In this document: positions 1 to 5,959 of the stretch, in pieces
Position numbering within the stretch: position 1 is the stretch's first letter
Layout of the letters: each line of letters opens with the position of its first letter
Position numbers and translations under genes: made by a program
Notes under the pieces: generated by a model
Databases searched by the model: none
The model's input: only the letters and a program-made list of their open reading frames with translations
What the model was told of the DNA's origin: nothing
NCBI GenBank assembly: GCA_002438345.1
Contig: DJUJ01000190.1
Coordinates: 375-7,129, forward strand
Direction: 5' to 3'
DNA from: Paenibacillus sp. UBA6285
Lineage (GTDB): Bacteria; Bacillota; Bacilli; Paenibacillales; Paenibacillaceae
Length of the DNA: 6,755 bases

Positions 1-183
1 ATCGACGTCGACTACCCAATTCCCTTTGCGGTTACAGGCTTTACGAATACGGTCTAGCGCCCCTTTCGCACTTCGTTTTGGACGAAACCCGAAGGATACT
101 TCCTCAAAGTCTGCTTCAAATATGGGTTCAATCACTAATTTGGTTGCTCCTTTGGTGTCGTTAGCCCCTTGGCATTCACTCAC
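1..183 (-). pseudogene. ltrA: Group II intron-encoded reverse transcriptase/maturase, N-terminal RT part deleted, 3' end outside window
   Basis: The frame from GTG 183-181 stays open for 61 codons to the window edge. Its first 12 residues (MSECQGANDTKG) jump straight into TKLVIEPIFEADFEEVSFGF, followed by RPKRSAKGALDRIRK and NWVVDVD. This is the RT2-RT3 stretch of LtrA-type group II intron proteins, whose reverse transcriptase copies the intron and whose maturase activity helps splicing. In the family about 100 or more residues (RT0, RT1 and start of RT2) precede the IEPIFEADF block; here they are missing, so an in-frame internal deletion is inferred. A direct repeat ACCAAA flanks the join (GACACCAAAGGAGCAACCAAA). 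I chose GTG 183 because GGAGGAGG (196-189) lies 5 nt upstream; ATG 204 has no ribosome binding site. The YADD catalytic motif, maturase and endonuclease domains would be beyond position 1. RT activity is unlikely. Confidence 0.85.
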
Positions 184-707
184 TCGTACCTCCTCCAAAA
201 GCATAAACAAAGCAGGGCTCCTTCCCTCCCTAAGGTTATGTTGTCCTTAGGTTCTTCGGTACTATGAGCCCCTCGGACTCCCTTCCCACAGACGGTTCAT
301 TTCATCTTCTGGACTTATAGAGCGTCTCTTTACGGTTTCTAAAAAAAAGATTCCGTGTGGGGGAGGGTCTCCCCAGTTCACTGCATTATCTTTCAACCTA
401 TGCCGTTCCCTATACGCCGGAAGGTTCTTCGCTGCTGTCCCAAGTTCTGTACAGCTTCCTTGGCCTTCGTCTATTTTCACGAGACTCGGCTCCTTCTTTT
501 CCCCTTCGCAGGGCCTTTTTGACGACGCGGCAGGATTCACTTCATGTTGCGGCCTGGGTTGTTGCTCGCTCGGTCTCAGACCGGTACTTTTGTCGATGCG
601 CTTTTACACACAGATTTCGCCATGCGCAAGCATCCTAGCTACCAAGGTGGCTTGGCCCCTCCTTCGGTTGGACTTTCACCAACTAGATAATGCGTGCCTC
701 TGGGCAC
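1..707 (-). mobile_element. Group II intron, 5' portion (domains I-III and start of domain IV), 3' end outside window
   Basis: The roughly 520 nt between the RT start and position 707 have no convincing gene but look like group II intron RNA. The minus strand begins GTGCCCAGAGGCACGC, where GTGCC and GGCAC pair around CAGA, and continues with a TTGGTGAAAGTCCAAC hairpin, both typical of domain I. The RT frame follows at the expected distance for domain IV. The putative first base (707) fits the GUG start rule, but the stem extends two base pairs into the flank (GCGTGCC/GGCACGC), so the boundary could be off by a few bases. Domains V and VI are not in the window. The element lies 15 nt downstream of a terminator hairpin on the same strand, a placement known for group IIC introns. 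However, the RT residues and the long RNA part look more like class B or D, so I leave the class open. Confidence 0.8.
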
Positions 708-738
708 GCTGAAAAATAAAAAGAGGGCTTGCGCCCTC
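708..738 (-). terminator. Rho-independent terminator next to the group II intron
   Basis: On the minus strand GAGGGC-GCAA-GCCCTC (738-723) is followed by TTTTTATTTTT (722-712), a six-pair GC-rich stem with a T tract. It sits 114 nt beyond the GntR stop codon and is the likely 3' end of that transcript. The group II intron starts immediately after the T tract, so the terminator may also have been the insertion target. Confidence 0.8.
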
Positions 739-774
739 CAATTAAATTTCAATTTTCAACTTAACTCATGAACT

Positions 775-852
775 TTATAATCCACGTACTGACACGGGTG
801 GAAACATAGATAGAATCGGGCTTTCAGAAATATCGCTTGGCTTCAGCAATAT
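775..852 (-). other. In-frame open stretch after the GntR stop codon
   Basis: The 25 codons directly after the GntR TAG (855-853) stay open in the same frame to TAA 777-775. The predicted residues include LKPSDISESP and SMFPPVSVRGL. They look protein-like, but I do not recognise them. They could be a former C-terminal extension, a remnant of another gene, or chance: an open run of this length is not rare. There is no start codon with a ribosome binding site, so I do not call a separate gene. Confidence 0.25.
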
Positions 853-1587
853 CTATTTATTTATCCGATTAATTTTAATCGAGCTGAATTCGGTCGGTAT
901 ATATATTTTATTCTGGAGAATAACATGGCCAATCGAATCATATAAACTCTCAATTAATAGTGTATATAAATCATTGTTTGAATGGAGTCGATGGGTCGAA
1001 GTGGGGATTACGGATTTTGTAAATTTAACCTCTATTGTCGAAGAATGTGCATATTCATAAATTCGTTCTTCAAGCAATTCGAAAAGACATTCTTTATCAT
1101 TAAGATTTACTTGAAATTTTGAAGCGATTTCACTTGGCAGTATGGAAAAGGTGTGCGCAACAATTTCATTTTCACTTTTGTACCACCTGTTAAATCCAAT
1201 ACACACTGCCGAATTAATACCGAACAGTTTTTTCATATAATCATAATCGTTGACAAATTCAAGGCGAAAGTCGGAATCAATGTCATCAATAGCTTCCGTA
1301 CAACAATTAGAAACTGTATCCCCTATTTTCTCTAATCCAACACTTCGTAATTTTGTATTATCTTTTATAAAGTTTCCTTGTCCATGGATAGTCACGATAT
1401 AGCCATCTTCTTGGAGTAAGCTTAAGGCTTGGCGTAAAGTCATCCTACTAACATTCATCATTTTGGAAAGTTCCAATTCCGCAGGCAATTTACTTCCCAC
1501 CGGATAAACTCCCTCATTAATTAGTTTTAGTATTTTATCATAAACATCCAAATATAGATGGGACTTGTCTTTATTTTTAATCGACAT
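853..1587 (-). CDS. GntR family transcriptional regulator, HutC/UTRA type
   Basis: A 244-residue DNA-binding repressor or activator whose C-terminal domain senses a small effector. Residues about 12-75 form the GntR winged helix domain: YDKILKLINEGVYPVGSKLP, then PAELELSKMMNVSRMTLRQ with the recognition helix, then the wing (DGYIVTIHGQGNFI). Residues about 95-240 match a UTRA effector domain, including FNRWYKSENEIVAHTFSILP and the late YIPTEF. Total length is normal for the HutC subfamily. I start at ATG 1587-1585 because AGGAGG lies just upstream; a longer TTG start at 1605 would place that ribosome binding site inside the gene. It has its own promoter and follows the terminator of the hydrolase operon, so it is probably a separate transcript. 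Its ligand cannot be read from sequence. Control of the neighbouring esterase/transporter genes is inferred from position and from a dre-like site in their leader. Confidence 0.93.
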   Translation of the reverse strand: MSIKNKDKSHLYLDVYDKILKLINEGVYPVGSKLPAELELSKMMNVSRMTLRQALSLLQEDGYIVTIHGQGNFIKDNTKLRSVGLEKIGDTVSNCCTEAIDDIDSDFRLEFVNDYDYMKKLFGINSAVCIGFNRWYKSENEIVAHTFSILPSEIASKFQVNLNDKECLFELLEERIYEYAHSSTIEVKFTKSVIPTSTHRLHSNNDLYTLLIESLYDSIGHVILQNKIYIPTEFSSIKINRINK

Positions 1588-1610
1588 TAAGATACTCCTC
1601 CTCAATATAT

Positions 1611-1638
1611 ATTATATTCCGTTAGTTGGAATGCGCAA
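1611..1638 (-). promoter_or_regulatory. Promoter of the GntR gene with an internal inverted repeat
   Basis: On the minus strand TTGCGC (1638-1633) and a perfect -10 TATAAT (1616-1611) are 16 bp apart. The spacer region contains the inverted repeat ATTCC-N7-GGAAT (1616-1632), lying between and touching the two boxes. A dyad in this place is a plausible operator for autorepression. The -35 matches the consensus only at TTG. Confidence 0.6.
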
Positions 1639-1864
1639 CCTCAGCCGTTGGGGAAAATAAATAGAACTAAATCCGAATCAATTTCATAATGCATGGTTAT
1701 TGAATCATATACTCCTCGAATTTCGCGGGTACAATTTTTAAGATTTAGGCTACGGCTTAGAATATCACATGCTAATTTCGTGCAATTGTTAGAATTCGTT
1801 CAAAGATTCGAACGATTAAAGAATAGATCATCTTCGTATAATTTTCACGATTACAAATTACATG

Positions 1865-1904
1865 AAAAAATAGTTGGACAGGCATAGCGGCCTGTCCAAC
1901 TATT
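1865..1904 (-). terminator. Strong rho-independent terminator of the hydrolase operon
   Basis: On the minus strand a perfect 15-bp stem, AATAGTTGGACAGGC (1904-1890) pairing with GCCTGTCCAACTATT (1883-1869) around a six-base loop, runs into TTTTTT (1870-1865). It begins 11 nt after the hydrolase stop codon. The plus side has no comparable T run, so the direction is minus. Confidence 0.92.
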
Positions 1905-1914
1905 CTTCTGATAG

Positions 1915-2730
1915 TTACAGTTTTTCAGCAAACCAGTCTGTTGTTATCTTTAAGAGTCCCTCTGCAATGGATTGATCAGGATTTAATTTGTCACCAACGA
2001 ATATGTTGAAACCATGATCTGCTCCATCAATAATACGCAGATTCACATCGGTACTTCCAGCATGTTGCACTAATTTCTTTACCAATAGCGGTGAAATGCC
2101 AGGATCTTTAGAACCTCCAATTGCGAGCAATGGGCCATTATATTTGGCAACCTCATCAAGAGCACGAGAATTTTCCATCGCTGTAAAGAATTTCTCACCA
2201 AATTCTAATTGAGTACCCCATGGCATCGTAAACATAACCGAACCTTTCGCATATGCTTCATCGGCATGTTTGAAAATAAGCTCTAAATCTTCTACACCGT
2301 TTGACGGCGCGGATGCCCAAGTTGCAAGTGCTTTTACTTTTGGTGCGCGAGCTGCTACTACTTGCGCTATTCGTCCTCCTTGGCTGTAACCCAATACACC
2401 GATCCGATTATTATCTATTCCTGAATAATTAGCGAGGAATTCGACCGATTTCAGAGCGTCCGCGACTGAGTCATCGAAATTATTCTCAACATAGGGTTGG
2501 GAACTATCCCCGCCTCCTGCAAAGTCGATCCGTAAAGATGCATATCCTCTTGATGCCAATTGAGCAGCTAGTCGTTTGTAGATATCTCCAAGTTCATTTT
2601 TATTACCACCTGTACCATGCAACAGCAATACCGTAGGAGTTGGTTTATCCTTTGTTGCTCCTGATGGGCTTACCACTATACCGGGAACATTATGACTTCC
2701 ATTAGGGATCGAAACGAACTGTTCTTTCAT
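1915..2730 (-). CDS. Alpha/beta hydrolase, cinnamoyl/feruloyl esterase-like (dienelactone hydrolase superfamily)
   Basis: A 271-residue cytoplasmic serine hydrolase with no signal peptide. The full triad is visible: nucleophile Ser116 in GYSQGG, Asp209 in GGSKDP and His239 in GADHGF. The oxyanion-hole segment is LLLHGTGGNKNE (His39), and the FAGGGDS turn near residue 70 corresponds to the FxGxGDS turn of bacterial cinnamoyl esterases such as the Lactobacillus LJ0536 type. Family members cleave esters of hydroxycinnamic acids and related carboxylic esters; the substrate here is inferred. The ATG at 2730 follows AAGGAGAG with about 10 nt spacing. The gene starts 36 nt after the purine nucleoside phosphorylase fragment and is the last gene before a strong terminator, so it is probably read through from the MFS transporter gene. 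Other carboxylesterase or acyl-peptidase activities remain possible. Confidence 0.9.
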   Translation of the reverse strand: MKEQFVSIPNGSHNVPGIVVSPSGATKDKPTPTVLLLHGTGGNKNELGDIYKRLAAQLASRGYASLRIDFAGGGDSSQPYVENNFDDSVADALKSVEFLANYSGIDNNRIGVLGYSQGGRIAQVVAARAPKVKALATWASAPSNGVEDLELIFKHADEAYAKGSVMFTMPWGTQLEFGEKFFTAMENSRALDEVAKYNGPLLAIGGSKDPGISPLLVKKLVQHAGSTDVNLRIIDGADHGFNIFVGDKLNPDQSIAEGLLKITTDWFAEKL

Positions 2731-2766
2731 GGGTTGATCGCTCTCCTTTTTGCTTATAGTGAAAAA

Positions 2767-3081
2767 CTACATCTCTTCAATGATCCCGAGCACAAGATTT
2801 AGAAATTTCGGCTTAACTTGCTCTGTGGCTTCCATGACTTCCTCATGAGACAATGACTGTTCCAGAATTCCTGCTGCTTTATTAGTAATGCATGAGATGC
2901 CAAGCACTTCCATTCCGGCATGACGGGCAACGATCACCTCTGGAACCGTGGACATCCCAACGGCATCAGCACCCATAAGGCGGGCCATTCTTACCTCTGC
3001 AGGTGTCTCGTAAGTTGGTCCCAAATTCCCCATGTAAACGCCTTCGCAAAATTCGAATGATTCGCGTTCCGCAACTATTTC
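2767..3081 (-). pseudogene. punA: Purine nucleoside phosphorylase, C-terminal third only
   Basis: The frame from 3081 to TAA 2769-2767 reads EIVAERESFEFCEGVYMGNL, then GPTYETPAEVRM, GADAVGMSTVPEVIVARHAG and GISCITNKAAGI. This is the C-terminal third of trimeric inosine/guanosine phosphorylase (PNP, punA/pupG type), which splits purine nucleosides with phosphate. The intact enzyme is about 270 residues; here only about 104 codons are homologous. The base-binding residues (Glu of YETPAE, Asn of ITN, Met of GMSTVPE) survive, but the N-terminal phosphate-binding half is absent. Homology begins within a few bases of the MFS stop codon and is preceded by an in-frame TAA, so this looks like a deletion breakpoint. 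An ATG at 3033 could start an 88-residue product, but without a clear ribosome binding site or a whole fold it is very unlikely to be active. Confidence 0.9.
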
Positions 3082-4448
3082 TTAATTAGACGTCCCACCA
3101 AAACCCAGTACAGGAATAAGCTGAAAAGCGTAACGAGAGAAAGAACCACTAAAATAGTACTGTATACTGAAGCGACCGGATTATTTATGTTAGGAAGCAA
3201 TTGTAATGATGGCTTATCCATCATTACCGCCGTATAAGCAATACCGATAGAAGCGCCTACACCCATAATTAAGTTGTAAAATCCAATCGCGGTACCAGAC
3301 TTTTCCTTCCCAACTGTACCAACGTATGAATCAATTAACGGAGCATACATAAACGCGTAAGAACAAGCGAATAGAATCATTGAAAAGATCAGCATAACAG
3401 AGCTTTCGATAAAGAATGCACCTACCAACAAACTAACGGTAATACCCGTCATTGCTATCATGATGCATTGCTTGCTTCCTAACTTTTTCGCTACTTTTCC
3501 GGAAAGCGCCCCAACCGTTGCCGCTAAGACAAAAGACGGGATTAGCAGTAACGAAATCGTATCGAGTCTCATATTGAAAATATTTCCCAGAAGAAATGGA
3601 AACAAAAAGATATAGGCTAATTGTACAGAGTAAATAACAAAAACTATCGATAACAAAGAAATGAATTGCTTATTTTTGAAAAATGAAAGGCTAATGAACG
3701 CTTTAGAACTTTTGTTGATATAGGTTAAGAACAGGACGAGGGCGACAATAAACGCTATAAGATAAATAGTATTAAAGTTAGTAATATAGAATAATAGAGT
3801 TGCTGCAGTTACTCCCACCAGGAATAAACCAGTTACATCGACATTTAGACCTCTTTTCTCTTCTTTTGGCAGATATTTCAGAATAAAAGGAAGAATGAAT
3901 AGAGTTACCAATGAAACTAAAAACAGGGTCGTCCAATGGAAATAAGTAGAAACGTATCCGCCGGTCAAGGATCCTATTACTTGAGACAATGCAAAGCTGC
4001 TTGTACTTAATCCTAAAAATTTCTTTTGTTCATCTAGAGGCAATTGTTTAGTCACAAAGATCACATATAAAGTTTCTGCGGATGTTAGCCCCATCGTTTG
4101 AATGACTCGTGAAATAACAACCATAATATACGAATGTTGAAATACAAAACCCATCACTGAACCAACACAAATTATTACAATACCTATACTAATAAGTCTT
4201 CGGATACTGATGGTATCGGACAAAGCGGCGTATACCACAGCCCCGATCCCAAAAACAAGTCCTGCTAAGGTCGCTTGCCAGGATACCATCGTCGCAGATA
4301 TATTAAAATCTTTTGCTATATCTACCGAAACAATTTTAAATGAACCGTCGATGACCAAACATAATAAAAATAATAATAATAGAACAGGTACAGCTTTCTT
4401 TATAGTATATTCTTGAGATTTCGCTGCGCTTGCGTTTAGTTCTGTCAT
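3075..4448 (-). CDS. MFS efflux transporter, 14-helix DHA family, Tet(L)/Tet(K)-like
   Basis: A 457-residue inner-membrane protein, close to the 458 residues of Tet(L), with hydrophobic segments throughout consistent with 14 helices. Matches to the Tet(L)/Tet(K) pattern are: SVDIAKDFNIS after helix 1, the motif A loop VYAALSDTISIRR (72-84), the motif B-like RVIQTMG (114-120), and motif C around QVIGSLTGGYV (157-166). Helix 1 keeps an acidic residue (Asp34) where Tet(L) has Glu30. Unusual points: motif A has Ala and Ser where glycines are usual, and the proline of the antiporter motif C (GPxxGG) is Ser160. Such proteins export drugs or metabolites, or exchange cations, using the proton gradient; the substrate is not readable. 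The ATG at 4448 follows GAGGGGG. The gene stands downstream of the esterase and a small ORF and upstream of the second hydrolase, so export or uptake of an esterase substrate or product is a reasonable inference. Tetracycline resistance should not be assumed. Confidence 0.92.
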   Translation of the reverse strand: MTELNASAAKSQEYTIKKAVPVLLLLFLLCLVIDGSFKIVSVDIAKDFNISATMVSWQATLAGLVFGIGAVVYAALSDTISIRRLISIGIVIICVGSVMGFVFQHSYIMVVISRVIQTMGLTSAETLYVIFVTKQLPLDEQKKFLGLSTSSFALSQVIGSLTGGYVSTYFHWTTLFLVSLVTLFILPFILKYLPKEEKRGLNVDVTGLFLVGVTAATLLFYITNFNTIYLIAFIVALVLFLTYINKSSKAFISLSFFKNKQFISLLSIVFVIYSVQLAYIFLFPFLLGNIFNMRLDTISLLLIPSFVLAATVGALSGKVAKKLGSKQCIMIAMTGITVSLLVGAFFIESSVMLIFSMILFACSYAFMYAPLIDSYVGTVGKEKSGTAIGFYNLIMGVGASIGIAYTAVMMDKPSLQLLPNINNPVASVYSTILVVLSLVTLFSLFLYWVLVGRLIKK

Positions 4449-4502
4449 GTACTATTCCCCCTCTTCTAGAACAGCTTAGCTTAAGTGAGTTACAATGCAA
4501 TT

Positions 4503-4553
4503 TTAATGATTTTGGTAAGTCCGTTCCCCGTTCTTCTGCTGTCGTTTGTTCAT
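4503..4553 (-). CDS. Possible 16-residue leader peptide before the MFS gene
   Basis: ATG 4553-4551 opens MNKRQQKNGERTYQNH and stops at TAA 4505-4503. A full GGAGG (4565-4561) lies 7 nt upstream, one of the better-spaced ribosome binding sites in this window. The stop is 54 nt before the MFS start codon. Tet(L)-type genes and other Bacillota resistance genes are often preceded by short translated leaders that couple or attenuate translation, so the placement is suggestive. I could not find a clear hairpin that would hide the MFS ribosome binding site. The peptide itself has no recognisable motif; it is basic and polar. Confidence 0.4.
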   Translation of the reverse strand: MNKRQQKNGERTYQNH

Positions 4554-4628
4554 CTCGCAGCCTCCATTTCAACGCCTAGAGACTTTTTTTTCGCAACGCA
4601 CCCGAGATTTATCAATCTGCTTCTTTAC

Positions 4629-5585
4629 TCATTTCTTTAATTCAATATCGATAAAATCCAAAACACGTCCAATATTCGTTTTCGTTTCAAATATCACCGA
4701 GGAATGAATAGCATTTGGAAAAATCTCAACCTTAGCTTGTTCTCTACCAAAAAGGTGATTTACTTTCAATGCGAAATCGATTGATTGTTGCATCGGCGTA
4801 ATATCATCGCCACCTCCATGCTGCAACAAAATCTTTGGAATATCTTTATTGATATAGCTCATAGGATTCAATCTTTTAACTTGCTGACCCAACTCTTCTA
4901 TGGGACCTCCAACCAACTTCTCTAAGACACCGTCTTTTGTATGAAAAGGGAATTCGTTGCGTTTTGAGATAGGGAAGACGTCTTCGTATTCGTCACTGAT
5001 ATCCACCGGTTCGTATAGTGAGTTTTCCTGGAGAATATAATTCACCTGTAAATCGTGATCCAAACGAGAAAAGTCGGAAACCGGATACCAAGAAACAACC
5101 GCCGATACGTCCGTAGGAATATCTTTGTTGGGATCCTGTTCAGTATCAAACAGAGTTTCTTTAGCAAAAACCGCTGTCATAAGGGCTAAATAACCACCTG
5201 CGGAACCACCCCATGTGGCAATTTTTTGCGGATCCAAATGAAATTTGGCAGCATTCTTTTTGATAAAACGAATGGCCATCTTTACGTCTCTTACTGGTTC
5301 AGGAAATATCACTTCATCCGTCAGTCTGTAATTTATGGAAACAATGGCATACCCTCTATTTCGGCCTTCAAGCATCGGCTCAATCATATCTTTTTGGCGT
5401 TTATCGCAGGCTACAAATCCTCCACCATGTATGGAAACAATTACAGGAAAGGGACCATCTCCTTCAGGTAGCCAAATATCTAGCTTTTGAGCGTCGGACG
5501 CTGTGCCATAGGGGATATCAAAATAACCTCTCTGATTTTCGGTACTTAAAATGGGTCCGTTTTTTCTCCATTTTCTATTTGTCAT
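4629..5585 (-). CDS. Alpha/beta hydrolase esterase, HSL/BD-FAE-like
   Basis: A 318-residue serine esterase. In order it shows YGTASDAQKLDIWLPEG leading to the oxyanion motif HGGGF (residues 53-57), NYRLTDEVIFPEPVRDVKMA, the nucleophile elbow GGSAGG (Ser128), the acid in HGGGDDITP (Asp260) and the catalytic His294 in AIHSSVIF. HGGG plus GxSAGG is the hallmark of hormone-sensitive-lipase-type esterases, and the general layout also fits the BD-FAE group of acetylxylan/feruloyl esterases. No signal peptide is present, so it probably acts on imported or small soluble esters. I prefer ATG 5585-5583 because AAAGGAAAAGG lies just upstream; an ATG seven codons earlier (5606) has no ribosome binding site. 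It is the first gene after the sigma-A promoter and probably heads the operon with the MFS transporter. No terminator follows it before the MFS gene. Substrate is unknown. Confidence 0.92.
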   Translation of the reverse strand: MTNRKWRKNGPILSTENQRGYFDIPYGTASDAQKLDIWLPEGDGPFPVIVSIHGGGFVACDKRQKDMIEPMLEGRNRGYAIVSINYRLTDEVIFPEPVRDVKMAIRFIKKNAAKFHLDPQKIATWGGSAGGYLALMTAVFAKETLFDTEQDPNKDIPTDVSAVVSWYPVSDFSRLDHDLQVNYILQENSLYEPVDISDEYEDVFPISKRNEFPFHTKDGVLEKLVGGPIEELGQQVKRLNPMSYINKDIPKILLQHGGGDDITPMQQSIDFALKVNHLFGREQAKVEIFPNAIHSSVIFETKTNIGRVLDFIDIELKK

Positions 5586-5646
5586 TTTCCTTTTCCTTTC
5601 TTGCATTGTCAGTGCTTATGTTTTTTGGTCTTGTTGAACGCTAAAA

Positions 5647-5660
5647 TGTATTCGCTTACA
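5647..5660 (-). promoter_or_regulatory. Catabolite response element (cre) for CcpA
   Basis: The minus strand reads TGTAAGCGAATACA. Against the relaxed cre consensus WTGNAANCGNWWNCAW, only the first W of 16 positions fails. It lies about 128 nt downstream of the predicted transcription start and 62 nt before the esterase start codon, a position where CcpA-HPr(Ser-P) would act as a roadblock and repress the operon when preferred sugars are present. Confidence 0.6.
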
Positions 5661-5754
5661 GAGAATCGTAATTAAATTTTGAGAAGTGGATGCCTCCTTC
5701 TTGATGACTTTGTCTTCATGCGCTACAAGCAAAAAAACAAACAACAGTAGTACG

Positions 5755-5766
5755 TGGTCTATACAG
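5755..5766. promoter_or_regulatory. GntR/HutC dre-like operator candidate
   Basis: The plus strand TGGTCTATACAG shares 9 of 12 bases with the TGGTCTAGACCA core recognised by DasR/NagR-type GntR regulators. GTCTATAC inside it is an imperfect dyad. It lies about +16 to +28 of the predicted esterase transcript, a classic repressor position. The GntR protein encoded at 1587-853 is a candidate binder, but its own promoter carries a different dyad, so the link is uncertain. Confidence 0.4.
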
Positions 5767-5788
5767 TCGTCTAATTTATTGCAACTTC

Positions 5789-5818
5789 ACTATAAATCAT
5801 TAAAACCAGTTAAGTCAA
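5789..5818 (-). promoter_or_regulatory. Sigma-A promoter of the esterase/transporter operon
   Basis: On the minus strand TTGACT (5818-5813) and TATAGT (5794-5789) are separated by 18 bp; each box differs from consensus at one position. It is the best promoter in the window and points into the esterase gene, with transcription expected to start near 5782. Confidence 0.75.
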
Positions 5819-5934
5819 TACTGATTAAAAAACAATGTGTCGTTGTTCTGTGGTGATTTAATTATTTGACAGGAAACAATCACATTAGCTAACGCAAAGC
5901 TGAAGAAAGTACTATGTGGAAAAAATCTTTGATG

Positions 5935-5956
5935 GGCTAATGGTTAACCAATAGCC
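5935..5956. repeat. Imperfect 22-bp palindrome
   Basis: GGCTA-A-TGGTTAACCA-A-TAGCC is self-complementary except for one A/A pair. It can form a hairpin on either strand and is the first of three abutting dyads. Confidence 0.6.
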
Positions 5957-5959
5957 GTG

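Larger units (their letters stand above)
1588..1914. other. Intergenic region between the GntR gene and the hydrolase gene
   Basis: This 327-bp stretch contains the GntR ribosome binding site and promoter at one end and the hydrolase terminator at the other. The middle (about 1640-1860) is AT-rich. It holds a six-base inverted repeat TCGTTC/GAACGA (1796-1801 and 1810-1815) and a 64-codon plus-strand frame that runs through the terminator stem. I see no recognisable gene in it. Confidence 0.5.
5586..5782 (-). promoter_or_regulatory. Long 5' leader of the esterase transcript
   Basis: From the predicted start near 5782 the untranslated leader is about 197 nt, long for a simple catabolic gene. 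It contains a GntR-type operator-like sequence near its start, a T-rich tract, an AAGGAGG (5699-5693) with no start codon in the usual distance, and a cre-like sequence near its end. I cannot match it to a known riboswitch class and see no strong terminator/antiterminator pair inside it. Confidence 0.5.

Noticed and set aside
26..638. Open frames on both strands inside the intron (26-250 plus, 357-638 plus, 540-262 minus)
   Set aside because: They overlap structured group II intron RNA, encode no recognisable protein and have no ribosome binding sites. They are shadows.
1693..1887. 64-codon plus-strand frame
   Set aside because: It has no ribosome binding site and no recognisable motif. It runs through the stem of the minus-strand terminator, so it is probably chance.
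3075..4448. Calling the transporter a tetracycline resistance gene
   Set aside because: The family resemblance is clear, but motif A and C changes and the catabolic context do not support a specific drug substrate.
4336..4572. 78-codon minus-strand frame overlapping the MFS start
   Set aside because: It overlaps the transporter's N-terminus out of frame and its composition is not protein-like. The short ORF at 4553-4503 explains the ribosome binding site better.
5226..5471. 81-codon plus-strand frame
   Set aside because: It is antisense to the conserved esterase core and has no homology that I recognise.
5653..5705. Fifteen-codon ORF MKTKSSRRRHPLLKI near 5725-5678 as a leader peptide
   Set aside because: No ribosome binding site precedes its ATG, and the AAGGAGG of the region lies inside it.
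5586..5782. Riboswitch or T-box in the long leader
   Set aside because: I see no known class signature and no terminator/antiterminator pair between the promoter and the esterase gene.
5867..5905. Plus-strand promoter with a perfect TTGACA
   Set aside because: At 16-18 bp spacing only CTAACG-like sequences occur, so there is no usable -10 box. I therefore do not annotate a small RNA.
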